Below are positions 23,291 to 32,632 of a stretch of DNA of 64,000 nt, piece after piece. Source of the stretch: Timema cristinae. Taxonomy: Eukaryota > Arthropoda > Insecta > Phasmatodea > Timematidae. A model generated the notes under the pieces. The model had not been told where the DNA came from. It made no database searches and saw only the letters and a list, made by a program, of their open reading frames with translations. The position numbers and the translations under genes are program-made. The stretch spans positions 1-64,000 of the forward strand of contig JBCFYV010000894.1 of the NCBI GenBank assembly GCA_039000515.1, read 5' to 3'. Position 1 is the stretch's first letter; every line of letters starts with the position of its first letter.

Positions 23291-24931
23291 TTAGTTATCC
23301 TCGCAATCCATGACACTATCTCTTAAAATTAAAAATTGGTTGAGGGCCTTTTTAGGTCCTCTTGCCTTTCCCAGTCTCTCCTGGACCTCCCGCTTTAGGA
23401 GAGGCTTCGGTTTACTTTGGAGAGACTGGGTAGTCGGATCCTTGCGCGAAGGCTTTGTTAAGGCCTTCGACGCTTTTTTACTATTATTCTTTTCGGCGGT
23501 CTCTCGCTGGTCCTTCTTCAAGGCACCAGTGGGACTTGCCTTTACGGCCTCACCTGTTTCGCCACTCATCCCGGCATCTGGAGGCCCAGAGGCGAGAGTG
23601 AGCGACTCAACAGTGGCCGCATGCAATTTATTTCCCCGAGGAGGACTCGGGGGAGTTCCCCGAGGAGGACTCGGGGGAGTTCCCCGAGGAGGGCTCGGAG
23701 GAGTTCCCCGAGGGGGGTTCGGAGGAGTTCCCCGAGGGGGGCTCGGGGGTGTTCCCCGAGTGGGGTTCGGGGGAGTTTCCCGGGGGGGGCTCGGAAGTGT
23801 TCCCCGAGGAGGTCTCCTCGGGGGTACAGGTGGTGGAGGCGACTGTTGTGAGGGTGTCGCCACTTGTTTTATATTTTGCATCACCATAGTTGATGCTGGT
23901 TTTTTTGTTGAGTCTCGAATAGAGACGAGTGGCACAGGTCGTGTAGGAGACTTCACAATATTAACTGCGCAGTGACAGTTAGGGCAGTTTATATTTTGGC
24001 TAACAATTTGGCTGTAGGAGCTTTGAAATACCGGAGCTTGTAGTGCAGTAAACTCTTTGCGTGCCTGGGCATAAGGGATCTTCTTTTCTGTTTGGATCTC
24101 CAGGACTTTTTTCTCTACTTTCCAATTCGGACAGGACCGAGACCAGGCAGAATGAGGACCCTTGCAATTAATGCAGAATTTAGGAGACTCGCATGGTTGT
24201 TCATGAGCCTCCTGTCCACAATCTGCACAGGTTGGCTTACCACGGCATCGCAGCTTCGTATGCCCAAATTCCTGGCACTGAAAACAGCGCCGAGGGTTGG
24301 GGACATACGGCCGGACCCTAAGCACGTGGAAGCCAGCTCGGACCTCCTTTGGTAAGGAAGGAGTGGCAAATGTTAGGATATAACTTTCAGTATTCTTCAC
24401 TACATCGTTCCTTTTGATGGTAATCCTATATACTTCGGTGACATGTTGAGGGGAAAGCTCCTCACAGATGTCCTCAATGCTTACGCAGTCGAGGTCATAG
24501 CAAGTGACCACTCCCTTGCAAACATTGAGGAACCTGTGCGGCTCCACCTTCACCTTTAAATGATTCGAGGGGCTCAACGGTATTGTAGTTATTGCCATTA
24601 TTTTCTTTGTCTGAATGTCGTTTTCAGTCTGGATCATAATCGTGCCATCGCGCAGTTTTCTAATTGAAACCCCAGACTCGGCAGCTCCACTTATCACTCT
24701 TTCGAGGACAAATGGGCTGACACGCTTGAGGTTCTCATTATCATCCATTCGAGACATTACCAGGAAGCTGGGCTGGGGCCTCACCACTTCCTGGATTTTT
24801 TCAATTAAAGGGCTGGACGGCCTTACCCGTTTCCGCCTCTTATCTATATTACGACCCTGCGAGGGGCCGGGCAGTGAGTTGCCAGCAGGGTTTGGCAGTA
24901 CGGTGCCAGCGGCGACAATGTTGTCGGCCAT
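23291..24931 (-). CDS. LINE ORF1, gag-like RNA-binding protein
   Basis: An intact 546-residue frame starting MADNIVAAG. Residues 1-55 are basic and proline-rich, with KRRKRVR as a possible nuclear signal. Residues 60-205 look like the RRM-type region usual in I-like ORF1 proteins. Three zinc knuckles follow: CFQCQEFGHTKLRC (216-229), CADCGQEAHEQPC (235-247) and a third from about 257 with spacing C-2-C-3-H-6-C. The family binds element RNA and forms the ribonucleoprotein for retrotransposition. Residues about 365-440 are a proline-rich tract of 8-residue TPPSPPRG repeats, encoded by a 24-bp tandem repeat. The C-terminus is basic. ORF2 starts 18 bp after the stop, which suggests coupled or reinitiated translation. 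Confidence 0.93.
   Translation of the reverse strand: MADNIVAAGTVLPNPAGNSLPGPSQGRNIDKRRKRVRPSSPLIEKIQEVVRPQPSFLVMSRMDDNENLKRVSPFVLERVISGAAESGVSIRKLRDGTIMIQTENDIQTKKIMAITTIPLSPSNHLKVKVEPHRFLNVCKGVVTCYDLDCVSIEDICEELSPQHVTEVYRITIKRNDVVKNTESYILTFATPSLPKEVRAGFHVLRVRPYVPNPRRCFQCQEFGHTKLRCRGKPTCADCGQEAHEQPCESPKFCINCKGPHSAWSRSCPNWKVEKKVLEIQTEKKIPYAQARKEFTALQAPVFQSSYSQIVSQNINCPNCHCAVNIVKSPTRPVPLVSIRDSTKKPASTMVMQNIKQVATPSQQSPPPPVPPRRPPRGTLPSPPRETPPNPTRGTPPSPPRGTPPNPPRGTPPSPPRGTPPSPPRGTPPSPPRGNKLHAATVESLTLASGPPDAGMSGETGEAVKASPTGALKKDQRETAEKNNSKKASKALTKPSRKDPTTQSLQSKPKPLLKREVQERLGKARGPKKALNQFLILRDSVMDCEDN
23628..23835 (-). repeat. 24-bp coding minisatellite in ORF1
   Basis: About eight 24-bp units (plus-strand landmark TTCCCCGAGGAGGACTCGG), each encoding TPPSPPRG or close variants (TPPNPPRG, TLPSPPRE). 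The frame is kept, so repeat number can vary without killing ORF1. The function of this proline-rich linker is unknown. Confidence 0.85.
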
Positions 24932-25554
24932 GCCATTATTGGGGACAACCTACACAATACTCGGATCGTAGACCCAGGGTGACCCAAGTTGGTACTACCA
25001 CCCTGTTAACTGTCCCGACGAGAGGCCCTATGCGACGCTAGACATGACACCCTTCGCATAGAGCATCGCCGAGAGAGAGGTCATCGCAGCAAGTGGGTGT
25101 AGGAAAGTGCCAATTTTACGTCCGGGCCCTCATGAACGCAACCGATCTTTTCCCAAAGTAGGGTACCCGGTTATTGTCATCCCTAAGGCCCTTCTACTAA
25201 GGTATTGCAACCGGCGCACTTTCATTCAGGAGCTCAAAGCAGTGGTATCCTATAATAAACAGAGAAGAGCCGGGTTAGTAGCCAAGGTCGTCAACGGAAA
25301 GGCCAAAGGCCCCCGTGCAGGATGAACGGCAGGGGGAAGGGAAGAAAAATGTAAGGATAGATATAGCGAAGGGGGAAGAGTGAAGAAAAGAAAGGGGGGA
25401 AAGTGAAGGAAGAAGAAAATGATGTGAAAGGAAAGATATAGGATAGGTTTGTCCCACACGAGGTACGTCCTGCACAGAAGCCTCCCCTTTTAGTCGCTTC
25501 TTACGACAAGCAGGGGTTACTGCGGGACTATTCTAAACCTTTTCCCGCAGGGGG
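24932..25554 (-). other. LINE 5' UTR with pyrimidine tract and structured 5' end
   Basis: 623 nt upstream of ORF1. The coding strand has a pyrimidine-rich tract of about 110 nt (plus coordinates 25,325-25,440). The first 75 nt can form two hairpins (listed separately). I-type elements carry an internal promoter at their 5' end; I see no clear motif that locates it here. Confidence 0.7.
25484..25550 (-). ncRNA. Candidate structured RNA at the LINE 5' terminus (two hairpins)
   Basis: Hairpin 1 is a perfect 8-bp stem between 25,543-25,550 and 25,520-25,527 (CTGCGGGA with TCCCGCAG) and a 15-nt loop. Hairpin 2 pairs 25,512-25,516 with 25,484-25,488 (CCCCT with AGGGG) and has two competing inner stems, GTCG/CGAC or GCTT/AAGC. 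Hairpin 1 begins only four bases inside the element. Some LINEs carry self-cleaving ribozymes at this position, but I cannot fit this sequence to the HDV-like fold, so function is open. Confidence 0.4.
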
Positions 25555-25565
25555 TACTCATTATC
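25555..25565. repeat. Target-site duplication of the LINE (5' side)
   Basis: TACTCATTATC, identical to 19,097-19,107, directly after the element's 5' terminal GGGGG (plus strand). It is also the first part of the resumed VNTR. Confidence 0.85.
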
Positions 25566-25663
25566 ACCCTCATACTCACTATCCCCCTCATACTCACCAT
25601 CATCTTCATCTCATCTAATCGGGACATAGAAAGAGCCTCCATGGAAAGGATGTACGATTAGTA
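25566..25663 (+). repeat. Remainder of SINE-1 VNTR and SINE-1 3' domain
   Basis: About two more 18-bp units end near 25,602. Then follows a non-repeat part with GGGACATAGAAAGAGCCTCC and GAAAGGATGTAC. The copy at 39,990-40,040 has the same part in reverse (GTACATCCTTTCC, GGAGGCTCTTTCC), which shows that it belongs to the SINE and is not flank. Confidence 0.75.
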
Positions 25664-26290
25664 AATTCGGGCGTCCTCCTGGCAACTGTACATTAGTACA
25701 TTAGTACTGGCTGGTCTGTTCATTAATGTGCTACGAATGATGGAGTCCACAGGTGCAATATTATAATAGGTTCTGTGGTGGTAAGCTTGATTGTGTGAGA
25801 GCTTGCAGTTACATTAGTATCAAGTCTCTTATAAACCTATTGGTTTACCGTCATAAGACGCCAACATTTTAATATGAGGACTAGCAGCTGACCCATTAGT
25901 TGGCCATTGACCAGATGCCCAGAATTTGGGGAAACATCAAGCTCATGTCTTTGGTTTGAATCAATCCATGGGGTATTACCAAATTGACGTCTCAAAAAAG
26001 CAGATTATTGGGACTTAAACTTTGTTTTGAAATACACGCTTGTTGTCAATGCTACCTTCAGCCTCGGTGTCTTATCGTCCAGCGAGGGCGTACATTCCGT
26101 CGAGATTGAAAGGTAGCAACTTGTTCTCTCAGCCCGCGAGGTGTGCTATACCTCCACACATGCCTGCAGAATAGTTTGCCTAGCTACGCCCAAGGCCTAA
26201 GTTAGAGAAGGCCTTAAATCCTTAAATTATTTCTTGAATGTAGGGAAGGAGGGACGGGGGAGGGGTTATGTCTCTTAGCGATGCCCAAAT
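25664..26290. other. Unassigned non-coding stretch
   Basis: No gene seen. The part 26,050-26,230 is richer in GC than its surroundings (TCGTCCAGCGAGGGCG and CAGCCCGCGAGGTG) and may be an unrecognised repeat. Confidence 0.5.
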
Positions 26291-27149
26291 TGTTTGATTT
26301 AATAATTTAATATTACATTATTGTTCTGATAATAATAAAATCAATAATATTAATGATTAATTATTATATTACACACATATAACGTAAATAAGAGATTAAC
26401 TCTAAAATGTTTTTACTTTATTTGTAAGAAGTTGAGTTAAAACAAAATCTTCTGTAATTTAAGAGTCCCAATCCTAGTTTAAAATATTTTATACTATTTC
26501 CGGGTGGAAAAAAAAAGATGTTGATAAAATCTTATCCACTGGTCATATTTTATTTATAAAAATGTATTTATTTGTTTCTTCAAAGTTATTATGGCTGTGT
26601 ATAACTAACTTTGTGGGACCATAGTTCAATTCCATACTTTATTTAATGTTACCATAGTGGCTATAATATAACTATTAGTAAAACGCTTTAATAATTAATA
26701 ATACTTTGATTGAGAAAAGCCGTGGTTTATTAAGATTGGCGTTGATAATAATCATTGTATAATAAATTTAATGTATAATGTTAAATGTGATTATTTTTGT
26801 CAAATCTATTTTTTACTAAATCAATTCTGGAAGTCCAAACAATAAAAATAGCCATGTCGCAGGCAAGTAATAATAATTGAAAAACAAGGATAAATATTGT
26901 TTTGTTTTACGAATTTAAAACCACTTTACATTATATCTCTGCTTTTTTAAGGTTTGGAATATAAATATATTTAAGATAAAAAATATTGTAGTTCTGTACT
27001 ATATTTTAGAATATTTGTCTATAGTCAAGAATACCTGGAATTTCACAACCTATTGCACTGCATTTATTTCTATTCATCAGGATGTCTGCTAAGAGAGGAT
27101 ATCGCAGACATACAGTCAGGGTTTGATTTTTTTTCAAAGATACGGCCAG

Positions 27150-27990
27150 ATTTATTTATCTCTGGAACCATTTAACCAACTTCGGTGCAGTTTTTACTTT
27201 TGTACTGGACCAATATCCAGGCAGGTTTTAGCATTGTGTATAATCAGGTGTTTTGGTGTGAGTCCCGGTGAAGGGCCAGCTGAATGTTTGTTTACGTTTA
27301 TGGAACAACACAATTACTGTGGGGTAGTTTTTTATTATTATTTATTGTATTTATCCAGGCATTTTTTAGTATAGTAATTATAATCAGGTGTTTTGATGTG
27401 ATTCCCGGTGAAATGCCAGCCGGATATTTGTCTATATCTATGATACCACACAATAACTGTGGTGTCGTTTTAATTATTCTGTGGAGTATTTACCCAGGCA
27501 TTTTTTAGAATAATAATTATAATCACACGGTTTGGTGTGATACCCGGTAAAGTGTCAGCCGGATATTTGTATACATCTATGGAACCACTTAACTGATTTA
27601 AATGTTTTTTTTATAGAATAGTATCCAAGCAAGTTTTAGCGTGACTTAATAATGTTTTGTGTTGTGGGTCTTGGTGAAGGACCAGCCGAATATTTGTCAA
27701 CAACTGATTCCGTATTTAATTCTATTCTGTAGGATGTCAACCAGGGAAATTGTACTATGATAGACTTAGGTATTAGGGTTCGAGTCCCTGTTAAAGTTTC
27801 GGATGGATGATGTGTATATTTTATCTAGAATATTTATAATCACATAAGCGATTGCAATGTAATTTTTCCAACTAGGCTTACGTAGTTTTTATATCCAGGC
27901 TGGTTTTAACCTTAGTTTAATCAGGTGTTTTGCTGTGAGTCTCTGGAAATACTGACAGGCCTAGCTACAATGGATTTTGTGAATCAGCTG
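27150..27990. repeat. Degenerate sub-repeats in the fold-back arm (about 120-130 bp)
   Basis: Six to seven diverged tandem units share ATCCAGGCAGGTTTTAGC, AATCAGGTGTTTTGGTGTGA, CCCGGTGAAGGGCCAGC and GGATATTTGTATACATCTATG-like segments. The right arm (28,860-29,560) has the same set in reverse, short of one unit. Internal sub-repeats in long inverted arms are a known property of Foldback-type elements. Confidence 0.65.
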
Positions 27991-28225
27991 GAAGGTGAAA
28001 TTCCGCTCTGCCGTGAAGGAGATAGTAAAATCCAGAGTGAACTATAGGAGAATATTTATAAGTAAAATAATATTACTAATTTCAAACATATTTACTACTA
28101 ATTACTGGGGGATAGTGATTAAAAGATACAAATAAAGGTGATGTAACCACATTTGCTTAGATGGAAGTTGGGAAGCAATTTAGGAAAACTTGTCTCAATA
28201 TTCCCGGCCAGGTCTACAACCCTGT

Positions 28226-28491
28226 TGGGTGACCTGTGGTCTAGGGGTAAGGTGTCAGACTTCTATGCTGGTGGCCGGGGTTCAATCCTCGGTCCCGGCC
28301 AAGATTTATCTGATTACCAAACCCTTCCTACACCTCTGACAAGACATCTTGTGAATGTGTGGAATTCCAGGCCGCCATCGTGGTTCGGATTCCACGTTAA
28401 ACTGTAGGTCCTTCATTTCATCTCGCAATCACACTAAAATTACACATTAGCGTAAGTGCGTATAACCCGAACGGGTATTAAGACGCGGTGC

Positions 28492-28524
<33 letters not shown>
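28226..28524 (+). mobile_element. SINE-2 copy a, in the loop of the fold-back element
   Basis: The head is GGTGACCTGTGGTCTAGGGG (A box), with B box GGGTTCAATCC near 28,279. The body includes GACAAGACATCTTGTGAATG and CCTTCATTTCATCTCGC. The 3' end is GTATAACCCGAACGGGTATT followed by AAGACGCGGTGC and a (TAA)n tail to 28,524. It is complete and well preserved. Confidence 0.9.
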
Positions 28525-28525
<1 letters not shown>

Positions 28526-30423
28526 TTATATTATAATGCTTTGGTATTCATACGGAAAAAAACATTTCTTATATGGTCCATTTTCAGTGATGGGTGAAAC
28601 AGGGTTCTAGTCCTGGCCGGGAATATTGAGACACGTTTTCCTAAATTGCTTCCCAACTTCCATCTAAGCAAATGTGGTTACATCGCCTTTATTTGTATCT
28701 TTTAATCACTATCCCCCAGTAATTAGTAGTAAATATGGTTGAAATAAGTAATATTATTTTACTTATAAATATTCTCCTATAGTTCACTCTGGATTTTACC
28801 ATCCCCTTCACGGCAGAGCGGAATTTCACCTTCCAGCTGATTCACAAAATCCATTGTAGCTAGGCCTGTCAGTATTTCCAGAGACTCACAGCAAAACACC
28901 TGATTAAACTAATGTTAAAACCAGCCTGGATATAAAAACTACGTAAGCCTAGTTGGAAAAATTACATTGCAATCGCTTATGTGATTATAAATATTCTAGA
29001 TAAAATATACACATCATCCATCCGAAACTTTAACAGGGACTCAAACCCTAATACCTAGGTATATCATACTACAATTTCCCTGGTTGACATCCTACAGAAT
29101 AGAATTAAATACGGAATCAGTTGTTGACAAATATTCGGCTGGTCCTTCACCAAGACCCACAACACAAAACATTATTAAGTCACGCTAAAACTTGCTTGGA
29201 TACTATTCTATAAAAAAAACATTTAAATCAGTTAAGTGGTTCCATAGATGTATACAAATATCCGGCTGACACTTTACCGGGTATCACACCAAACCGTGTG
29301 ATTATAATTATTATTCTAAAAAATGCCTGGGTAAATACTCTACAGAATAATTAAAACGACACCACAGTTATTGTGTTGTTCCATAAACGTAAACAAACAT
29401 TCGGCTGGCCCTTCACCGGGACTCACACCAAAACACCTGATTATACACAATGCTAAAACCTGCCTGGATATTGGTCCAGTACAAAAGTAAAAACTGCACC
29501 GCAGTTGGTTAAATGGTTCCAGAGATAAATAAATCTGGCCGTATCTTTGAAAAAAAATCAAACCCTGACTGTATGTCTGCAATATCCTCTCTTAGCAGAC
29601 ATCCTGATGAAAAGAAATAAATGCAGTGCAATAGGTTGTGAAATTCCAGGTATTCTTGACTATAGACAAATATTCTAAAATATAGTACAGAACTACAATA
29701 TTTTTTATCTTAAATATATTTATATTCCAAACCTTAAAAAAGCAGAGATATAATGTAAAGTGGTTTTAAATTCGTAAAACAAAACAATATTTATCCTTGT
29801 TTTTCAATTATTATTTAAACCTCCTCACTCTGATATTGTATTATTACTTGCCTGCGACATGGCTATTTTTATTGTTTGGACTTCCAGAATTGATTTAGTA
29901 AAAAATAGATTTGACAAAAATAATCACATTTAACATTATACATTAAATTTATTATACAATGATTATTATCAACGCCAATCTTAATAAACCACGCCTTTTC
30001 TCAGTCAAAGTATTATTAATTATTAAAGCGTTTTACTAATAGTTATATTATAGCCACTATGGTAACATTAAATAAAGTATGGAATTGAACTATGGTCCCA
30101 CAAAGTTAGTTATACACAGCCATAATAACTTTGAAGAAACAAATAAATACATTTTTATAAATAAAATATGTCCAGTGGATAAGATTTTATCAACATCTTT
30201 TTTTTTCCACCCGGAAATAGTATAAAATATTTTAAACTAGGATTGGGACTCTTAAATTACAGAAGATTTTGTTTTAACTCAACTTCTTACAAATAAAGTA
30301 AAAACATTTTAGAGTTAATCTCTTATTTACGTTATATGTGTGTAATATAATAATTAATCATTAATATTATTGATTTTATTATTATCAGAACAATAATGTA
30401 ATATTAAATTATTAAATCAAACC

Positions 30424-30425
<2 letters not shown>

Positions 30426-30469
<44 letters not shown>
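30426..30469 (+). repeat. (AAT)n microsatellite
   Basis: About 14-15 AAT triplets directly beside the outer end of the fold-back element's right arm. It may be the tail of a lost SINE or LINE. Confidence 0.9.
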
Positions 30470-30470
<1 letters not shown>

Positions 30471-31078
30471 CACATATGGGCTACATCACTCATACCCCAG
30501 TGTGTGGAAAAATTAGCCGGTACTAAAGTAGTACTGTTACCCGGGGGACGCCCGAATGTACAGGATGTTCTACATGGTGCTGCTTTTGGTAATACTCGCT
30601 GGCTTCTTTTGACGCCATCTTTACGCTTTCCCTGCTTGAAAATCTTGCTGAAAAATTTGCTAGCTGATAAATGCTTGCCTCTAATGCTTCTAAAAATTGG
30701 GAATTCACCAGCGTTTAGCCAGTTTTGAGTGTCATGGCGTCAAAAAACTCCCACCTTGCACATGCTTCTCAAACAATTTTTGTAGCCAGCTTCCCGTCTC
30801 GCGCATGCGCATTAAGGCAGACCCATTCGCTGGTCGCTTACACGCCGCTTCTTTTGACGCTGCTGGTAAAAGCAGCTAGCTATTCGCTTTGCGGGAGTGT
30901 TTAAGTTGGAAATGTTCAGCTTGTCAGCTAGCTTCTTTTAGTCAACGTGTCTTCAAAACTATGACGCGAGAGAATAAAAGAATCCGCGTCCTTAGAATCT
31001 TTTACAAGCGAATTCGCCAGCTTATCAAAAAGCTTGTTTAAAGCGAATAAAAGCAACAACACGTAAATCACCCTTATA
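30470..31078. other. Unassigned sequence with recurring GCTTCTTTTGACGC motif
   Basis: GCTTCTTTTGACGC occurs near 30,603 and 30,848, with a relative near 30,929, and GCTAGCT-type motifs recur between 30,650 and 31,040. Short open frames exist on both strands (30,523-30,708 minus and 30,468-30,728 plus), but none is recognisable. It may be an old, internally repetitive element. Confidence 0.35.
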
Positions 31079-31267
31079 TAGTGAGTATGAGGGTGTGCAA
31101 CCAGTGTAAACACTTAGATCTAGCTGGAGAATAACTAACCAAACGTCGCTGACCTTTGGGGTAATTCCTATTTCGGGAAAAATATCCAAGATCCCAGCCG
31201 GGAATCGAACCCTGGACCCCTAGACTAGTGGCCAAGTGCATTGACCACTACAATACGGAGCCGGGAA
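31079..31267 (-). mobile_element. SINE-1 copy C, with about one VNTR unit
   Basis: Read on the minus strand: head at the high end (GTATTGTAGTGGTCAATGCA, B box GGTTCGATTCC), the body with TTGGATATTTTTCCCG, then a single 18-bp unit (GTGAGTATGAGGGTG at 31,081-31,095). The 3' domain is not seen, so it may be 3'-truncated. It shows the short state of the VNTR. Confidence 0.85.
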
Positions 31268-31429
31268 ATAAATGAATAATAATAATAATAATAATAAGTT
31301 GTTATTAACTTTTTTATTTCTCTGACATTTAGTTTTGCGGTCAACTACTATCTAGATCTCAAGGAGTAAATGGTTCACTTAACTTCAATATGTGTGGTGC
31401 AGGGTTTAGTGATTCAAATTTAAATAGAT

Positions 31430-31665
31430 TTATTTCCTAGACAGTTTGGTTTGTAGGACTGAAATGCTGAAGACGGGGAGACCAGGGTTCAAACTCCGGT
31501 TGGGTCTACTGAGAGTGTTTTTTCCTTAATGTTTTCCCATTATCTTCCCGTGCTAATGTGGGTAGATTACCTCTACAATTCCTCATTCCTCATCCTTATC
31601 CCAGTAGAGTAATTATCATATATGCAGATAGCCTGGACGGTTAGTAAGACGCAGTTGGTGTGCAT
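31430..31665 (+). mobile_element. SINE-3-like copy
   Basis: The tRNA-like head is around GGTTTGTAGGACTGAAATGC, with B box GGGTTCAAACTCC near 31,485. The body is TTTTCCTTAATGTTTTCCC and GTGCTAATGTGGGTAGA. It ends in CCTGGACGGTTAGTAAGACG, the shared SINE 3' end. Confidence 0.7.
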
Positions 31666-31684
31666 GCCTGACTACCCGTCCAGA

Positions 31685-31711
31685 TATCCGTGTGGTCTAA
31701 TTGCGCTAGAC
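31685..31711 (+). mobile_element. SINE-3 head fragment, host of the MITE insertion
   Basis: CCGTGTGGTCTAATTGCGCT resembles the A-box part of the head at 59,393 (GCACGGTCTAATGCGCTGAC). It is cut by the MITE at 31,711 and continues after 32,133. Confidence 0.5.
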
Positions 31712-32125
31712 CAGGGCCCTTCAACAAGGGCCAAGGTTTCTGCCTCTTGTGGGCACCAACACTGAGCTCACAATATTAGGACTGAACACTTAATATATTA
31801 CTTTTCTTTTACAGTCTAGAGTGTTTCAGAAGTGATGAGCGAACACGAACACGCCCGACTATGATCTAACACTCCTAAATAGTACTCTCTCCCTTGTCTA
31901 CTAGAGCACTCATTTGCCGGTTCAAGGTAAATTAGTACAAAAACGTAATATATCTCTTCACCTATTGATCAAAAATAGTTAATAAAATAACTTAAAATAA
32001 GTAATTATTTTATTATTTAATTATGTAAAATATGTATCTGTATTTGTAATTTTTTCTCTTGAAATGGTTTTAATCAGCCGGTGGGCCGCAATAAATGTTA
32101 CGGTAAGCCGTGGTTTGAACCCTTG
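31712..32125. mobile_element. hAT-type MITE, 414 bp
   Basis: The ends are CAGGGCCCTTCAAC (left) and, read inwards, CAAGGGTTCAAAC (right), a short imperfect TIR of the hAT kind. It is flanked by an exact 8-bp duplication CGCTAGAC (31,704-31,711 and 32,126-32,133), the length that hAT transposases make. The interior is AT-rich and non-coding, so the element depends on a transposase in trans. Confidence 0.75.
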
Positions 32126-32338
32126 CGCTAGACAATCTTTACACCAAATTATAAAATAGCCTATATGGTATCGTTTTACCGAAGTGCCCTGCATACATTG
32201 TGTTCATGCTCATGTTTATTGTCTGTACATGTCTTATAATGCACCATATTTGATGTAAACGTGTACAAGATTCACTCATACTATCAGTAGTTTCACAAGG
32301 GAGGTGGGAATTGGGTTTTAACGTTCAAAACCATATAT

Positions 32339-32632
32339 GTTTATTATTATTAGCACCGCGTCTTACTACCCGTTCGGGTTATACGCACTTACGCTAATGT
32401 TTAATGGTAGGGTGATTGTGAGATGAAATGGAGGACCTACAGTCTAACGTGGTATCCGAACTACGGTGGAGGCCTGGCATTCCCCACATTCACAAGTTGT
32501 GATTAATACACGTCTTGTCAGAGGTGAAGGAAGGGTTTGGAAATCAGATAAATCTGTGCCGGGACCGAGGATTGAACCCCAGACCCCCAGCACAGAAGTC
32601 CAACACCTTACCCCTAGACCGCCAAGTCACCA
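32339..32632 (-). mobile_element. SINE-2 copy b
   Basis: It is complete and inverted: ATT repeats then AGCACCGCGTCTTACTACCC at the low end, GGTAGGGTGATTGTGAGATG in the body, B box complement GGATTGAACCCC near 32,570, and A-box region complement CCCCTAGACCGCCAAGTCAC at the high end. Confidence 0.9.

Larger units (their letters stand above)
19108..25554 (-). mobile_element. I-clade (I/Nimb-like) non-LTR retrotransposon, full length
   Basis: A 6.45-kb element on the minus strand with the order 5' UTR (623 nt), ORF1 (gag-like, three zinc knuckles), ORF2 (endonuclease, reverse transcriptase, RNase H, C-terminal zinc motif), 3' UTR and a tail of about eight TAA units. RNase H in ORF2, a CCHC ORF1 and a TAA-repeat tail are established features of the I superfamily. 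It is flanked by an 11-bp target-site duplication inside a SINE VNTR. All catalytic motifs are present, but ORF2 has two frame breaks, both single-base-sized and at homopolymers. It is therefore either recently dead or intact with residual assembly errors. It is richer in GC than its surroundings. Confidence 0.93.
17900..25663 (+). mobile_element. SINE-1 copy A, split by an I-like LINE
   Basis: The tRNA-like head is 17,900-17,970, with an A-box region around GTAGAGATCAGTACACCTGG and a B box GGTTTGATTCC. The body (17,971-18,068) includes TTAGTTAGGCTTAAGCTAGG and CCACTGGTTCCAC. Then comes an 18-bp VNTR (18,069-19,107), the nested LINE (19,108-25,554), the rest of the VNTR (25,555-25,602) and a 3' domain (to about 25,663) with AAAGAGCCTCC and GAAAGGATGTAC. 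The same head, body and VNTR order is found at 31,079-31,267, 39,990-40,295 and 54,116-55,572. The 3' domain is confirmed only by the copy at 39,990. Confidence 0.85.
26291..30421. mobile_element. Large fold-back (inverted-repeat) element, about 4.1 kb
   Basis: The left arm 26,291-28,219 and right arm 28,598-30,421 are reverse complements with few differences. The outer ends are TTTGATTTAATAATTTAATA and its complement; the inner ends are CCGGCCAGG...ACCCTGTT and its complement. The arms differ by clear indels: the left has one extra sub-repeat (near 27,330-27,440) and the right has an insertion of about 28 bp near 29,820-29,845. No transposase frame is present. The loop (28,220-28,597) holds a SINE-2. 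Unlike the palindrome at 1-16,290, base accuracy is high and there is a real spacer. I infer a Foldback-like or giant-TIR element or an inverted duplication. No clear target-site duplication was found. Confidence 0.75.

Noticed and set aside
19559..24971. Plus-strand open frames across the LINE (for example 23,310-23,975)
   Set aside because: They are shadows of ORF1 and ORF2 in GC-richer sequence, without domains.
25484..25550. HDV-like self-cleaving ribozyme at the LINE 5' end
   Set aside because: Stems exist, but I could not place the nested pseudoknot pairing; kept only as a candidate structured RNA.
28226..28310. tRNA gene
   Set aside because: A and B boxes are present, but the arms do not give a sound cloverleaf and the sequence continues into a SINE body with a TAA tail; the same holds for all other tRNA-like heads.
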